64,000 bases of DNA from Pseudomonas sediminis (GCF_039555755.1 NZ_CP154631.1:1736001-1800000), one strand, 5' to 3'. Shown: positions 16,345-26,887, numbered from the stretch's first letter. Translations and numbers: made by a program. Notes: generated by a model from the letters alone, not told the origin.

Positions 16345-17439
16345 TTGAACCTACGCCCCCTCCTCTGTCTGTGCCTACCGGCCAGCCTGCTACTGGTCGG
16401 CTGCGACCAGGCACCCGCCCCCCAGGAACAGGCACCGCGCCTGGTCAAGCTGTTTACCGTGGAAGACCCCGCCAGCGAGCGCCTGCGCGAATTCCCCGCC
16501 CGCCTCAAGGCCACCGAGGAAGCCGAGCTGTCCTTTCGCATCGGCGGCCAGCTGAAGACGCTGGAGGTGCGGCAGGGCCAGCCGGTCAAGCGCGGCCAGC
16601 TGATTGCCAGCATCGAAGACACCGACCAGCGTCTGCGGGTACGTGATCGCCAGGCCAGCTTCGACCTGGCCAACGCCCAGTTCAAGCGCATTGCTCAACT
16701 GCTTGAGCGGCAGATGATTTCCCGCTCCGAATATGACCAGCGCAAGGCCGCCCTCGACTCGGCCAGCGCTGCCCTGAGCCTGGCTCGTCAGGAGCTGGAC
16801 TACACCCGCATCCTCGCACCCTTCGACGGTGTAGCGGCCAACACCCATGTGGATAACTTCCAGGTGGTGCAGGCCAAGCAACCTATCGTCACCTTGCAGA
16901 GCGGCGACAGCCTGGATGTGCTGTTCCAGATGCCGGAAAACCTGCTGACCAACCTGCGCAGTCGTGAAGACAGCGTGGGCTATCACCCCAGCGTGATTCT
17001 CGACAGCCTGCCGGATCGCGAATTCGAGGCGGTGTACAAGGAACACAGCACCCAGCCAGACCCCAAGACCCTGACCTATCAGGTCACCCTGTCCATGCCT
17101 CGCCCCGAGGAGCTCAACCTGCTGCCGGGCATGAGCGCCACGGTCAAGATCGATTTCGCCAAAATCAGCCGCAACCCGGACAATCGCCTGCTGGTGCCGG
17201 TGGAGGCGGTATTCAGCCCGGATAGCGTCGCCGCCGAAGTCAAGCAGGTATGGGTGGCGCGCGAGCAGGACGGCACGTTGCGCCTCACCGCGCGCCAGGT
17301 CGAAGTCGGCCAGCTGACCCGTAACGGTATCGAAGTGCTCAGCGGCATCGAGCCCGGCGAGCAGATCGTCGCCGTCGGTGGCGCCGAACTGGAGGAAGGC
17401 CAGGCAGTGCGGCCCTGGGTACGCGAGCGGGGGCTGTAA
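16345..17439 (+). CDS. RND efflux periplasmic adaptor lipoprotein (membrane fusion protein)
   Basis: 364 aa from a TTG at 16345, chosen because AGGGA lies 8 nt upstream and the product then begins with a compact lipoprotein signal ending LLLVGC (C20). In-frame GTGs at 16306 and 16321 would only lengthen the signal. The domain order is that of an HlyD/AcrA adaptor: half-lipoyl ELSFRIGGQLKTL, alpha-hairpin of about 60 residues (RVRDRQASFDLANAQFKRIA onwards), second half-lipoyl YTRILAPFDGVAA, then beta-barrel and membrane-proximal domains. It probably links the permease encoded directly after it to an outer-membrane channel. Confidence 0.9.
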   Translation: MNLRPLLCLCLPASLLLVGCDQAPAPQEQAPRLVKLFTVEDPASERLREFPARLKATEEAELSFRIGGQLKTLEVRQGQPVKRGQLIASIEDTDQRLRVRDRQASFDLANAQFKRIAQLLERQMISRSEYDQRKAALDSASAALSLARQELDYTRILAPFDGVAANTHVDNFQVVQAKQPIVTLQSGDSLDVLFQMPENLLTNLRSREDSVGYHPSVILDSLPDREFEAVYKEHSTQPDPKTLTYQVTLSMPRPEELNLLPGMSATVKIDFAKISRNPDNRLLVPVEAVFSPDSVAAEVKQVWVAREQDGTLRLTARQVEVGQLTRNGIEVLSGIEPGEQIVAVGGAELEEGQAVRPWVRERGL

Positions 17440-20400
17440 ATGGATATCGCCGGTTATTTTATCCAGCGCCGCGTCACCAGCTGGCTGGTCACCCTGGTGC
17501 TGGGCATCGGCGGGTTGATGGCCTTTCTCGGCATCGGCCGCCTGGAAGACCCCTCCTTCACCCTGAAAAACGCCATGGTCATCACCAGCTACCCCGGCGC
17601 CTCGCCGCAGCAGGTGGAAGAGGAAGTCAGCTATCCCCTGGAAAACGCCATTCAGCAGCTGCCCTCGATCAAGAAGGTCACCTCCATCTCCAGCGCCGGG
17701 CTCTCGCAGATCAGCCTGGAGCTGCACAGCCAGTACAAGGCCGAGCAGATCCCGCAGATCTGGGACGAATTGCGGCGCAAGATCAACGACCTGCAGCCCA
17801 GCCTGCCACCGGGAGTCAACCCGCCGCAGATCCGCGACGACTTCAGTGATGTATTCGGCTTCTTCCTGCTGGTCACCGGCGAAGGCTACAGCGCCCAGGA
17901 GCTGCGCGACTTCGCCGACTACCTGCGCCGTGAACTGGTGTTGCTGCCTGGCGTAGGCAAGGTCAGCCTGGCCGGCGCCCGCCAGGAGCAGGTGCAGGTG
18001 GAAATCTCGCGCAGCAAGATGAGCACCCTGGGTATCGCCCCGCAGCGCCTGGCCCAGGTGCTCAGCCAGCAGAACGTGGTGTCCAACGCCGGGCGCATTC
18101 TGGTCGGCAGCGAGTCGATCCGCCTGCACCCCACTGGCGAGCTGCAGGATGTGCGCGAGCTGGAGCGCCTGATCATCAGCGACCCGGGCAGCGCGCAGCA
18201 GGTCACTCTCGGCGATATCGCCCAGGTCAGCCGCGGCTTTAGCGAAACACCGGGCAACCTCTACCGCATGAACGGCCAGCCGGCCCTGACCCTGGGCGTT
18301 TCCTTCGCACCCAAGGTCAACGTGGTGGATGTCGGCGCGACGATCAACGCGCGCCTGGCCGAACTGGACGCCCAGCGCCCGGCCGGTATGCAGTTGCAGG
18401 TGTTCTACGACCAGGCCGCCGAAGTGCAGGCCTCGGTGCAGGGTTTCGTGATCAACTTCGTCGCCTCGGTGGCCATCGTGATCGTCGTGCTGCTGATCTT
18501 TATGGGCCTGCGCAGCGGCCTGCTGATCGGCCTGATCCTGGCCCTCACGGTGCTCGGCAGCTTTATCTTTATGCGCCTGCTGGGCATCGAGCTGCAGCGC
18601 ATTTCCCTCGGTGCCCTGGTGATCGCCCTGGGTATGCTGGTGGACAACGCCATCGTTATCGTCGAAGGCATTCTGGTCGGCCGTCAACGCGGCCAGAGCA
18701 CCCTGGAGGCAGCGCGGGGCATCGTCCGCCAGACCAATCTGCCGCTGCTCGGCGCCACCCTGATCGCCATCATCGCCTTCGCCCCCATCGGCCTGTCGGA
18801 CGACTCCACCGGCGAGTTCTGCCTGTCGCTGTTCCAGGTGCTGATGATCTCCCTGCTGCTCAGCTGGGTGACTGCCATCACCCTGACGCCGTTCTTCGCC
18901 AGCCTGTTCTTCCGCGATAACCAGACCCTGACCGGCCAGGATCAGGGCGACCCCTACGGCGGGGTGATCTTCACCAGCTACCGGCGCCTGCTCGACTTCG
19001 CCCTGCACCGCCGTAGCCTCACTCTGGGCATGCTGGTGGTATTGCTGGTGGTGGCCATTGCCGGCTTCGGCAAGGTGCGCCAGAGCTTCTTTCCGCCGTC
19101 CAATACGCCGATGTTCTTTATCGACCTGTGGCTACCCCAGGGCACTGATATCCGCTACACCGAGCAGCTGGTGGCCGAACTGGATCAGCATGTACTGGAG
19201 CAGGAAGGGGTGACCACGGTCAGCAGCACAATCGGTCAGGGCGCCCTGCGTTTTATCCTCACCTACTCACCGCAGAAGCAGTACCCCAACTACGCTCAGC
19301 TGCTGGTGCGCACCGACAACCTGGAGCGCATCGAGCCGCTGATCAACCAGTTGGAACTGCATGTCGCCGAGCAGTACCCGCAGATCAAGCCCAAGTTCAA
19401 GCAACTGATGCTCGGCCCCGGCAACGACAGCAAGATCGAGGCGCGCTTCAGCGGCCCCGACCCCGACGAACTGCGCCGCCTGGGAGGCGAGGTCAGCCGT
19501 CTGATGCGCCAGGACCCGGTAGCCAATGCAGTGATGCACGACTGGTATGAGCGCACCAAGCTGGTCCGCCCGCAATTCGCCGAGGCCCGCGCCCGCGAAC
19601 TGGGGGTGGACAAGAGTGAGCTGGATGACCTGCTGCGCATGAGCTTCTCCGGCATGAATGTCGGCCTGTACCGCGACGGCACCCGCCTGCTGCCAATAGT
19701 CGCGCGCACCCCGGACAACGAGCGGCTGAATGCCGACAGCCTGAGTGACCTGCAGATCTGGAGCAACGCCCGGGGCGGCTACCTGCCCATCGAACAGGTG
19801 CTGCTGGGCTTTAACACCGAGTGGGAAGACCCGCTGATCATGCGTCTGGATCGCAAACGCACGCTCACCGTACAGGCCGATCCTTCCCTGCTCAGCGGCG
19901 AAACCGCAGCCCAGCTGTTCCAGCGCCTCAAGCCGCAGATCGAGGCCATCCCCCTGCCCGAGGGTTACAGCCTGGAATGGGGCGGCGAGTATGAAAGCTC
20001 CCGCGATGCGCAAGGTGCAGTGTTCGGTAGCCTGCCGCTGGGTTATCTGGTGATGTTTATGATCACCATTTTGCTCTTCGACTCGTTCAAGCGCGCCACC
20101 GTGATCTGGCTCACCGTGCCCCTGGCGATGATCGGCGTGACCCTGGGCTTTCTGCTGACCGGCATCCCCTTCGGCTTTATGGCCCTGCTCGGCCTGCTTA
20201 GCCTGAGCGGTATGCTGGTGAAGAACGGCATCGTCCTGGTGGACGAAATCCAGCTGCAGCTGGCCAGCGGCAAGGATGCCCTGCAAGCCGTGGAAGACGC
20301 CTCGATCAGCCGCGTGCGCCCGGTGGCCATGGCCGCCCTGACCACCATCCTGGGCATGAGCCCGCTGCTGACCGATGCCTTCTTCCAGAGCATGGCGGTG

Positions 20401-20508
20401 GTGATCATGTTCGGCCTGGGCTTCGCCACCCTGCTGACGCTGGTGGTGCTGCCGGTGCTGTATTGCGTGTTCTACGGGATCAAGGAGCAGGGCGCGGCAG
20501 AGGCTTAA
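17440..20508 (+). CDS. RND efflux permease, AcrB superfamily
   Basis: 1022 aa, full length, starting at the base after the adaptor stop. RND architecture: TM1 near 10-30, large periplasmic loop, TM2-6 at about 335-500, second loop, TM8-12 at about 860-1010. The proton-relay segment reads GMLVDNAIVIVEG with D402-N403, where AcrB has two aspartates; DN is seen in several non-AcrB RND groups. The N-terminus (MDIAGYFIQRRVTSWLV) resembles the TriC group. Substrates cannot be deduced. No outer-membrane factor gene adjoins, so a shared TolC-type channel must serve. Confidence 0.92.
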   Translation: MDIAGYFIQRRVTSWLVTLVLGIGGLMAFLGIGRLEDPSFTLKNAMVITSYPGASPQQVEEEVSYPLENAIQQLPSIKKVTSISSAGLSQISLELHSQYKAEQIPQIWDELRRKINDLQPSLPPGVNPPQIRDDFSDVFGFFLLVTGEGYSAQELRDFADYLRRELVLLPGVGKVSLAGARQEQVQVEISRSKMSTLGIAPQRLAQVLSQQNVVSNAGRILVGSESIRLHPTGELQDVRELERLIISDPGSAQQVTLGDIAQVSRGFSETPGNLYRMNGQPALTLGVSFAPKVNVVDVGATINARLAELDAQRPAGMQLQVFYDQAAEVQASVQGFVINFVASVAIVIVVLLIFMGLRSGLLIGLILALTVLGSFIFMRLLGIELQRISLGALVIALGMLVDNAIVIVEGILVGRQRGQSTLEAARGIVRQTNLPLLGATLIAIIAFAPIGLSDDSTGEFCLSLFQVLMISLLLSWVTAITLTPFFASLFFRDNQTLTGQDQGDPYGGVIFTSYRRLLDFALHRRSLTLGMLVVLLVVAIAGFGKVRQSFFPPSNTPMFFIDLWLPQGTDIRYTEQLVAELDQHVLEQEGVTTVSSTIGQGALRFILTYSPQKQYPNYAQLLVRTDNLERIEPLINQLELHVAEQYPQIKPKFKQLMLGPGNDSKIEARFSGPDPDELRRLGGEVSRLMRQDPVANAVMHDWYERTKLVRPQFAEARARELGVDKSELDDLLRMSFSGMNVGLYRDGTRLLPIVARTPDNERLNADSLSDLQIWSNARGGYLPIEQVLLGFNTEWEDPLIMRLDRKRTLTVQADPSLLSGETAAQLFQRLKPQIEAIPLPEGYSLEWGGEYESSRDAQGAVFGSLPLGYLVMFMITILLFDSFKRATVIWLTVPLAMIGVTLGFLLTGIPFGFMALLGLLSLSGMLVKNGIVLVDEIQLQLASGKDALQAVEDASISRVRPVAMAALTTILGMSPLLTDAFFQSMAVVIMFGLGFATLLTLVVLPVLYCVFYGIKEQGAAEA

Positions 20509-20511
20509 GAA

Positions 20512-20536
20512 GGTGGACAACGCGCAGTTGTCCACC
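20512..20536. terminator. Hairpin between convergent RND and DUF1275 genes
   Basis: GGTGGACAAC (20512-20521) and GTTGTCCACC (20527-20536) make a perfect 10-bp stem with a 5-nt loop, placed 4 bp after the permease stop and 17 bp before the end of the opposing gene. No long T run follows, so termination efficiency is uncertain. Confidence 0.55.
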
Positions 20537-20552
20537 CGCTCTCAAGGTCGAC

Positions 20553-21320
20553 TCAACCCTGCCGGGCGCGTCTAAAACGGCGCCACCCCGAGCGCAGATC
20601 ATCCACCGCTGGCACCAGAGCCAGGCCTACCAGCAACAACGCCAGCGGTAGGGTGGCGATATAGCCCAGGCCGTTGAAGCCAAAGGCACCGGCAATCCCA
20701 CCCATAAAGAAATACAGCGCCAGCAGGCTCAACACCTGCAGGCGCTGACGGTCGACCTGGACCCGACCGTGCCTGTCGCCATGGCGGTTCCAGTACAGCA
20801 GCTTGCCCAGTTCGATACCGATATCGGTGACGATGCCGGTGATATGGGTGGTGCGGATTTCTGCCCGCGACAACTTGGTGATCAGGGCATTCTGCAGCCC
20901 CATGATGAAGCACAGCAGCATCACCGTCAGGGGCACGAACAGCCCCTCGATGGTTGCCAGGGTGGCGCCAAGCAGACCGAAGCACAGCAGCAGTGCCGCC
21001 TCACAGAGCAGCGGCAGGGCGTTTTCGCTGTGCAGGCGGCGGCGCTTGGAGTAATTGACCATCAGGGTCGAGGCGATGGCACCCAGGACAAACGACAACA
21101 CCCCACCCAGCCCACCGAGCACCAGATCATAGGCACCCAGGGCGATATGGTCGGCCATGGCCGAGACAATCCCTGTCATATGCGAGGTGTACTGCTGCAC
21201 CGCAAGAAAGCCCCCGGCATTGATTGCCCCGGCGACAAAGGCCAGGGCGTAACCCAGATGACGGTTGGCCACGACACTGCGTTTGCGCCCGGTCAGGCGT
21301 CGGGCATAGCGGATCGGCAT
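20553..21320 (-). CDS. DUF1275 (YoaK-type) integral membrane protein
   Basis: 255 aa with about six hydrophobic segments, the first starting at residue 22. Family marks are FVAGAINAGGFLAVQQYTSHMTG (near 30-52) and GLQNALITKLS followed by TTHITGIVTDIGIELG, the two repeated halves of DUF1275. Function is unknown; transport has been proposed for the family. It follows the 76-aa copy B by 33 bp and glmS further upstream on the same strand, so it may be co-transcribed with them. Confidence 0.85.
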   Translation of the reverse strand: MPIRYARRLTGRKRSVVANRHLGYALAFVAGAINAGGFLAVQQYTSHMTGIVSAMADHIALGAYDLVLGGLGGVLSFVLGAIASTLMVNYSKRRRLHSENALPLLCEAALLLCFGLLGATLATIEGLFVPLTVMLLCFIMGLQNALITKLSRAEIRTTHITGIVTDIGIELGKLLYWNRHGDRHGRVQVDRQRLQVLSLLALYFFMGGIAGAFGFNGLGYIATLPLALLLVGLALVPAVDDLRSGWRRFRRARQG

Positions 21321-21353
21321 AGGGCACCTAGGTGACGAAGTGGCGCGAGAGAC

Positions 21354-21584
21354 TCACAGATGAATCTCCGCACCTTTGATGCCGAGTTGCCGCAATTCCT
21401 CGATCAGACCATTGAGGTCGGCAAAGCACTCCACCTCATCCTGCTCGTCGATCAGAAAGTAGCTGGTACCCGCATCCTTCTTGAACAGCACGATCCACTC
21501 CCGGGTATTGCCCGGGTTGGGCATCAGATGGGTATCGAACTGCACGCCAGCGGCGCTTCTGGCCCTTATATCTTCACGTTTCAC
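21354..21584 (-). CDS. Conserved 76-aa protein of unknown function, copy B
   Basis: 76 aa, gap-free paralogue of 11423-11653 (43 of 76 identical). Shared pattern: FDT.LM.NP.N..EWIVLFKK.AG, YFLIDEQDEVECFADL, ELRQLGIK. It starts 10 bp after glmS, so it is the second gene of a glmS transcript. That link to amino-sugar synthesis is positional only. No function recognised. Confidence 0.75.
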   Translation of the reverse strand: MKREDIRARSAAGVQFDTHLMPNPGNTREWIVLFKKDAGTSYFLIDEQDEVECFADLNGLIEELRQLGIKGAEIHL

Positions 21585-21594
21585 AAGCGCCCCC

Positions 21595-23445
21595 TCACTC
21601 CACCGTTACGCTTTTTGCGAGGTTACGCGGCTGGTCGACGTCGGTGCCCTTGAGCACGGCGACGTAGTACGACAACAACTGCAGCGGCACGGTGTAGAGA
21701 ATCGGCGCGAGCAGGTCATGGATATGCGGCATGGCCACCACATGAGTGCCCTCGCCGTTGCTCATGCCAGCCTGCTGGTCGGCGAAGACGATCAGCTCGC
21801 CACCACGCGCACGGACTTCCTGCAGGTTGGACTTAAGCTTTTCCAGCAGCTCGTTGTTCGGCGCCACGGTAACCACCGGCATGTCGGCGTCGACCAGGGC
21901 CAGCGGGCCGTGCTTGAGCTCACCAGCCGGATAGGCTTCGGCGTGGATGTAGGAGATTTCCTTGAGCTTGAGTGCCCCTTCCATGGCCACCGGATACTGC
22001 GCGCCACGGCCGAGGAACAGGCTGTGGTGCTTCTCGGCGAACAGTTCGGAGATTTTCTCCACGGTCTTGTCCATGGCCAGGGCTTCGCCCAGACGGGTCG
22101 GCAGGCGACGCAGTTCGTCGACTAGTTGCGCTTCCAGCGCCTTGTCCAGGGTGCCGTGCACCTGGCCGAGGGACAGGGTCAGAAGCATCAGGCCGACCAG
22201 CTGGGTAGTGAAGGCCTTGGTCGAAGCCACGCCAATTTCCGGGCCGGCCTGGGTCAGCAGGCACAGGTCGGATTCGCGCACCAGCGAGCTGGTGCCGACG
22301 TTGCATATCACCAGGCTGGCCAGGTAGCCGCCCTGCCCTGGTGCCTTCTCCTTGGCGTTGCGCAGTGCGGCCAGGGTGTCGGCGGTTTCGCCGGACTGCG
22401 AGACGCTGACGAACAAGGTGTCCGGCTGCACTACCACCTTGCGGTAGCGGAACTCGCTGGCCACTTCGACCTGGCAGGGAATCCCGGCCAGCTCTTCCAG
22501 CCAGTAACGGGCGACCATACCGGCGTGGTAGCTGGTGCCGCAGGCGACGATCTGTACGTTCTTCACATTGGCAAACAGTTCGGCGGCCTGCGGGCCGAAG
22601 GCCTGCACCAGCACGTGATCGCTGCCCAGGCGGCTTTCCAGAGTGCGTTGCACCACCTTGGGCTGCTCATGGATCTCCTTGAGCATGAAATGGCGGTACT
22701 CGCCCTTGTCGGCGGCCTCGGCACCTTCGTGGTACTGCACGGCTTCGCGCTGCACCGGCTGACCGGCTGCGTCCCAGATCTGCACGCCGTCACGGCGGAT
22801 TTCGGCGATATCGCCTTCTTCCAGGTACATGAAACGGTCAGTGACCTGGCGCAGGGCCAACTGATCGGAGGCGAGGAAGTTTTCCCCCAGGCCCAGACCG
22901 ATCACCAGCGGGCTACCACTGCGCGCGGCGAGCAGGCGATCCGGATGCTTGGCGCTGATCACGGCCAGGCCGTAGGCGCCGTGCAGTTCCGGGATGGCAG
23001 CCTTGAGCGCGGCCGCGAGGTCGCCGAACTGCTGCAGCTTGTGATCGAGCAGGTGGACGATAGTTTCGGTGTCGGTGTCGGAGGTGAAGACGTAACCCAG
23101 CCCCTTGAGACGCTCGCGCAGTTCTTCATGGTTCTCGATGATGCCGTTATGCACCACGGCCAGATCCTGGCCGGAGAAGTGTGGGTGAGCATTACGCTCG
23201 CTCGGCGCACCGTGGGTGGCCCAGCGCGTGTGGGCGATGCCCAGGCGCCCGGCCAGCGGCTCGGCCTGCAGCGCGGCCTGCAATTCGCTGACCTTGCCGA
23301 CCCGACGACGGCGATCCAGTGCACCCTGCTCGGTCAGCAGCGCTACACCGGCGCTGTCGTAGCCGCGGTATTCCAGGCGCTTGAGGCCTTCGACCAGCAC
23401 CGGGGTGATGTTGCGCTCAGCGATGGCGCCTACGATTCCACACAT
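21595..23445 (-). CDS. glmS: Glutamine-fructose-6-phosphate aminotransferase GlmS
   Basis: 616 aa. The N-terminal glutaminase starts [11 protein letters not shown], with C2 as the nucleophile after removal of Met1. Two SIS domains follow, with the fructose-6-phosphate-binding [10 protein letters not shown] and SQSGETADT segments, and the protein ends in NLAKSVTVE as usual. It makes glucosamine-6-phosphate, the first step to UDP-GlcNAc for wall and lipopolysaccharide. The glmS 3' end is a common Tn7 attachment site; nothing is inserted here. It lies 11 bp after glmR. Confidence 0.97.
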   Translation of the reverse strand: MCGIVGAIAERNITPVLVEGLKRLEYRGYDSAGVALLTEQGALDRRRRVGKVSELQAALQAEPLAGRLGIAHTRWATHGAPSERNAHPHFSGQDLAVVHNGIIENHEELRERLKGLGYVFTSDTDTETIVHLLDHKLQQFGDLAAALKAAIPELHGAYGLAVISAKHPDRLLAARSGSPLVIGLGLGENFLASDQLALRQVTDRFMYLEEGDIAEIRRDGVQIWDAAGQPVQREAVQYHEGAEAADKGEYRHFMLKEIHEQPKVVQRTLESRLGSDHVLVQAFGPQAAELFANVKNVQIVACGTSYHAGMVARYWLEELAGIPCQVEVASEFRYRKVVVQPDTLFVSVSQSGETADTLAALRNAKEKAPGQGGYLASLVICNVGTSSLVRESDLCLLTQAGPEIGVASTKAFTTQLVGLMLLTLSLGQVHGTLDKALEAQLVDELRRLPTRLGEALAMDKTVEKISELFAEKHHSLFLGRGAQYPVAMEGALKLKEISYIHAEAYPAGELKHGPLALVDADMPVVTVAPNNELLEKLKSNLQEVRARGGELIVFADQQAGMSNGEGTHVVAMPHIHDLLAPILYTVPLQLLSYYVAVLKGTDVDQPRNLAKSVTVE

Positions 23446-23456
23446 GAGGTTCTCCT

Positions 23457-24227
23457 TTAGTTTTCCAGCGGCGCGAGGATCAGCTGGATGCCGCGCGCGC
23501 GTATCTGTTCGGCGGCCTGGGCATCCAGGCGCTCGTCGGTAATCAGGGTGTGGAAGCTGCTCCAGGGCAGTTCCAGATTAGGAATGCGCCGGCCGATCTT
23601 GTCGCTCTCGACCATGACGATGACTTCGCGAGCCACCTCAGCCATGACTCGCGACAGACCGAGCAGCTCGTTGAAGGTGGTGGTACCACGCTCCAGGTCG
23701 ATGCCGTCGGCGCCGATGAACAATTGGTCGAAGTCATAGGAACGCAGCACCTGCTCGGCCACCTGGCCCTGGAAGGACTCCGAGTGCGGATCCCAGGTGC
23801 CGCCGGTCATCAGCAGCACCGGCTCGTGTTCGAGTTCGCGCAGGGCGTTGGCCACATTGAGCGAGTTGGTCATCACCACCAGCCCGGGCTTGTAGCCAAG
23901 CTGCGGGATCATCGCCGCCGTGGTGGTGCCGCTGTCGATGATGATCCGCGCGTGCTCGCGGATGCGCGTCACACCGGCGCGGGCAATTGCCTGCTTGTAC
24001 GGGGAAATGAACTGCGTCGGCTCGCTGATCAGTTCCTGCGGCACCGGCACCGCACCGCCATAGCGACGCAACAACAGACCATTTGTTTCCAGGGCGGCAA
24101 GGTCCTTGCGAATGGTCACTTCGCTGGTGGCGAAGTGCTGAGCCAGGGCATCCACCGACACCTCGCCCTGCTCGGCGAGCAAGGCAAGAATGGTGTGACG
24201 ACGTTGCGGCGTATTGCGCTTCGACAT
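23457..24227 (-). CDS. glmR: DeoR-family transcriptional regulator GlmR
   Basis: 256 aa. N-terminal winged helix, residues about 8-58 ([33 protein letters not shown]), followed by a sugar-phosphate-binding domain with [21 protein letters not shown] and [10 protein letters not shown] motifs. This is the DeoR type. Its position directly upstream of glmS in pseudomonads is that of GlmR, which controls amino-sugar synthesis genes. It probably senses a phosphosugar. Co-transcribed with glmS (11-bp gap). Confidence 0.88.
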   Translation of the reverse strand: MSKRNTPQRRHTILALLAEQGEVSVDALAQHFATSEVTIRKDLAALETNGLLLRRYGGAVPVPQELISEPTQFISPYKQAIARAGVTRIREHARIIIDSGTTTAAMIPQLGYKPGLVVMTNSLNVANALRELEHEPVLLMTGGTWDPHSESFQGQVAEQVLRSYDFDQLFIGADGIDLERGTTTFNELLGLSRVMAEVAREVIVMVESDKIGRRIPNLELPWSSFHTLITDERLDAQAAEQIRARGIQLILAPLEN

Positions 24228-24300
24228 GCTTAAGTTTCGATTCGAAAGATAACGGCGCGAATCAAAACATATGATCGAAAAGCCCGCAAGCGTCCGCCGG

Positions 24301-24912
24301 TCAGTTCAGCGTCAGCTTGACCCCGAAGCCGACCAGGCACAGCCCCGCCAACTTCTCGAGACCACGGGCGATACGCGGGTTGGCGCGCATACGCTCGGCG
24401 AGAAAGTGTGTCAGCAGCACGATAAGAAGGCCGTAGAGAAAGGTCAGCGCCATGATGGTCACGGCCATGAAAGCGAACGTAGTCAGTCCCTGATGGCGCT
24501 GCGGGTCGATGAACAGCGGGAAAAAGGCCATATAGAAAATGATGGCCTTGGGGTTGAAGACCGTGATCACCAGGGTTTGCCAGAGGTACTGGCGCGGCTT
24601 GATCTCCAGTGTCGGCGCCGCCCCCGGCTTGGCCAGAATCATGCGCAGGCCGAGGTAGACCAGGTAGGCCGCACCGAGCCACTGCACGACATGGAAGGCC
24701 GCCGGATAGGCCTTCAGCAGCGCAGCAACACCGGCCACCGCCAACCACAGCAGCACCTGGTCGCCGAAGATGATACCGAAGGTCGAAGCCAGCCCGCCAC
24801 GAATCCCGCCCTTGCCGGTGGAGAGGATCAACGCCAGGTTACCCGGCCCGGGAATGGCCAGCAGGATGATGAAGGCCACCACGAAGGCGGCATAATCCGT
24901 CACGCCGAGCAT
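24301..24912 (-). CDS. LysE/RhtB-family amino-acid exporter
   Basis: 203 aa, about six membrane spans. Family marks: LLAIPGPGNLALILSTG (residues 18-34), GAAYLVYLGLRMIL, and FNPKAIIFYMAFFPLFI in the second half. Members export amino acids or homoserine lactone-like solutes; the substrate is not evident. It lies between glmR and glmU on the same strand, with 73- and 56-bp gaps. Confidence 0.85.
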   Translation of the reverse strand: MLGVTDYAAFVVAFIILLAIPGPGNLALILSTGKGGIRGGLASTFGIIFGDQVLLWLAVAGVAALLKAYPAAFHVVQWLGAAYLVYLGLRMILAKPGAAPTLEIKPRQYLWQTLVITVFNPKAIIFYMAFFPLFIDPQRHQGLTTFAFMAVTIMALTFLYGLLIVLLTHFLAERMRANPRIARGLEKLAGLCLVGFGVKLTLN

Positions 24913-24968
24913 ACAGAGCTGCCTCCGACAGGTTATACACAGGCCCGGTCACCCAGGCCCGATCAGGT

Positions 24969-26327
24969 TCACTTCTTGGTGGGGCGCTTCCAGCCTTCGA
25001 TATTGCGCTGCTTGGCACGCCCGACAGCTAGCATATCGGCCGGCACATCGCTGGTCACTACCGAGCCGGCGCCCGTGGTGGCGCGGTCGCCCAGGTTCAC
25101 CGGCGCCACCAGCGCGCTGTTGGAGCCGATGAACACATCCTCGCCCATGACCGTGCGGAATTTGTTGGCACCGTCGTAGTTGCAGGTGATGGTACCGGCA
25201 CCGATGTTGGTCCGCGCGCCGATCTCGGCATCACCCAGGTAGCTCAGGTGACCGGCCTTGGCGCCTTCACCCAGCACCGCGTTCTTCAGTTCGACGAAGT
25301 TACCCACATGGGCCTTGGCACCCAGTTTGGTCCCCGGACGCAGACGAGCGAACGGGCCGCAATCGGCGCCCTCGCCCATCTCGGCGCCGTCCAGGTGGCT
25401 GTTGGCCTTGACGATGGCGCCCTTGCGCAGCACCGAGTCCTTGATCACGCAGTTCGGGCCGATCTGCACATCGTCCTCGATGATCACCTTGCCTTCGAGG
25501 ATGACGTTGATATCGATGGTCACGTCGCGGCCAACGCTTACGTCACCACGCACGTCGAAGCGATGCGGGTCGCGCAGGGTGACGCCCTGGGCCATCAGGC
25601 GACGGGCCATACGCTGCTGGTAATGGCATTCAAGCTGGGACAACTGGATACGGTCGTTGGCGCCGAGCACTTCCATCTCGTCGGCAGCGCGCTCGGTGGC
25701 CACGGTCAGGCCATCGGCCACGGCCATGGCGATCACGTCGGTCAGGTAGTACTCACCCTGGGCGTTGCTGTTGGATAGGCGCCCCAGCCAGTCAGCCAGA
25801 CGCTTGCCCGGAACGGCGAGGATGCCGGTGTTGCCCTCACGAATCTGCCGCTGCGCCTCGCTGGCGTCCTTGTGTTCGACGATGGACTGCACCACACCGC
25901 TGCCATCGCGCACGATACGGCCATAGCCGGTCGGATCGGCCAGCTCGACGGTGAGCAGGCCCAGTTGATCGTCACTGACCAGCGCCAGCAGACGCTGCAA
26001 GGTAGCGGTTTCGATCAACGGCACATCGCCGTAGAGGATCAGCACGGTATCGGCGCTAAGCTGCGGCAGGGCCTGGGCCACGGCATGGCCGGTGCCGAGC
26101 TGCTCGGCCTGGATGACGAAATTCAGGTCGTCGGCGGCAAGGCGCTCGCGCACCTTGTCAGCGCCATGGCCGATCACCACCTGGATGCTCTGCGGCTGCA
26201 AGCTGCGTGCAGTGTCGATGACATGCCCGAGCATGGGCTTGTCGGCGACCGGATGCAGCACCTTCGGCAGCGCCGAACGCATGCGCGTGCCCTGGCCGGC
26301 GGCCAGAATGACGATATCCAGACTCAT
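24969..26327 (-). CDS. glmU: Bifunctional GlmU (GlcNAc-1-P uridyltransferase / GlcN-1-P acetyltransferase)
   Basis: 452 aa. N-terminal pyrophosphorylase with [20 protein letters not shown] (8-27), and [11 protein letters not shown] and YGDVPL motifs. The C-terminal left-handed beta-helix of hexapeptide repeats carries [13 protein letters not shown], the acetyltransferase active region and [16 protein letters not shown]. It makes UDP-GlcNAc from glucosamine-1-phosphate. In Pseudomonas glmU follows atpC; here a strong terminator (26402-26435) separates them. Confidence 0.96.
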   Translation of the reverse strand: MSLDIVILAAGQGTRMRSALPKVLHPVADKPMLGHVIDTARSLQPQSIQVVIGHGADKVRERLAADDLNFVIQAEQLGTGHAVAQALPQLSADTVLILYGDVPLIETATLQRLLALVSDDQLGLLTVELADPTGYGRIVRDGSGVVQSIVEHKDASEAQRQIREGNTGILAVPGKRLADWLGRLSNSNAQGEYYLTDVIAMAVADGLTVATERAADEMEVLGANDRIQLSQLECHYQQRMARRLMAQGVTLRDPHRFDVRGDVSVGRDVTIDINVILEGKVIIEDDVQIGPNCVIKDSVLRKGAIVKANSHLDGAEMGEGADCGPFARLRPGTKLGAKAHVGNFVELKNAVLGEGAKAGHLSYLGDAEIGARTNIGAGTITCNYDGANKFRTVMGEDVFIGSNSALVAPVNLGDRATTGAGSVVTSDVPADMLAVGRAKQRNIEGWKRPTKK

Positions 26328-26401
26328 AGAAAGCTCCTTGCTGGGCAGAATTAGGCGGCGGCGGGAAAGAGCCGCAGACGAAAAGCGCTATTTTGCCAGA
26401 A

Positions 26402-26435
26402 ACGCAAAGGGGCGACATAAGTCGCCCCTTTGCGT
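26402..26435 (-). terminator. Terminator of the atp operon
   Basis: ACGCAAAGGGGCGAC (26402-26416) pairs perfectly with GTCGCCCCTTTGCGT (26421-26435) around the loop ATAA. The reverse strand continues TTTCTGGC. A 15-bp perfect stem starting 17 bp past the atpC stop is well placed to end the atp transcript before glmU. Confidence 0.8.
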
Positions 26436-26452
26436 GATACCGCGATACGCGA

Positions 26453-26887
26453 TCAGCGGCTGCGGCCGCCAAACTTCTTGCGCATCTCTTCGATGGTGCG
26501 CAGCTGGGCAGCAGCCTCGGCCAGGCGTGCCGAAGCACTGCCGTAGTCGAACTCGGTGCCCTTTTCGCTCAGCGCCTTCTCGGCAGCCTTGCGTGCCTCG
26601 ATGGCAGCGGCTTCATCCAAGTCGCCAGCGCGAACAGCGGTGTCGGCAAGAACCTTCACCATGCTCGGCTGAACTTCCAGGAAGCCACCGGAGATGTAAA
26701 ACACCTCCTCGGTGCCACCCTGCTTGATCACTCGCACCGGACCCGGCTTGAGATCGGTCAGCAGCGGGGTGTGGCCCGGCAGGATACCCAGGTCACCGAG
26801 GTGACCGTGGGCGATGACCATTTCCACCAGCCCCGAGAACAGCTCTTCTTCCGCACTGACGATATCGCAGTGGACTGACATAGCCAT
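26453..26887 (-). CDS. atpC: ATP synthase epsilon subunit
   Basis: 144 aa from the ATG at 26887, with GAGG 8 nt upstream; the longer frame to 26959 runs into the intergenic hairpin. N-terminal beta-sandwich ([26 protein letters not shown]) and a C-terminal two-helix hairpin rich in alanine/glutamate. It is part of the F1 central stalk and couples or inhibits rotation. Last gene of the operon; a small hairpin (CGCCCT/AGGGCG, 26941-26956) sits in the gap from atpD. Confidence 0.96.
   Translation of the reverse strand: MAMSVHCDIVSAEEELFSGLVEMVIAHGHLGDLGILPGHTPLLTDLKPGPVRVIKQGGTEEVFYISGGFLEVQPSMVKVLADTAVRAGDLDEAAAIEARKAAEKALSEKGTEFDYGSASARLAEAAAQLRTIEEMRKKFGGRSR

Noticed and set aside
16390-19008. 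872-codon open frame on the reverse strand opposite the RND genes
   Set aside because: It is an antisense shadow of GC-rich codons: histidine/glutamine-rich, no ribosome site, no domain, while the forward frame encodes clear RND proteins.
23430-23456. glmS ribozyme-type leader
   Set aside because: Only 11 bp separate glmR and glmS, leaving no room for a ribozyme; control here is more likely through GlmR.
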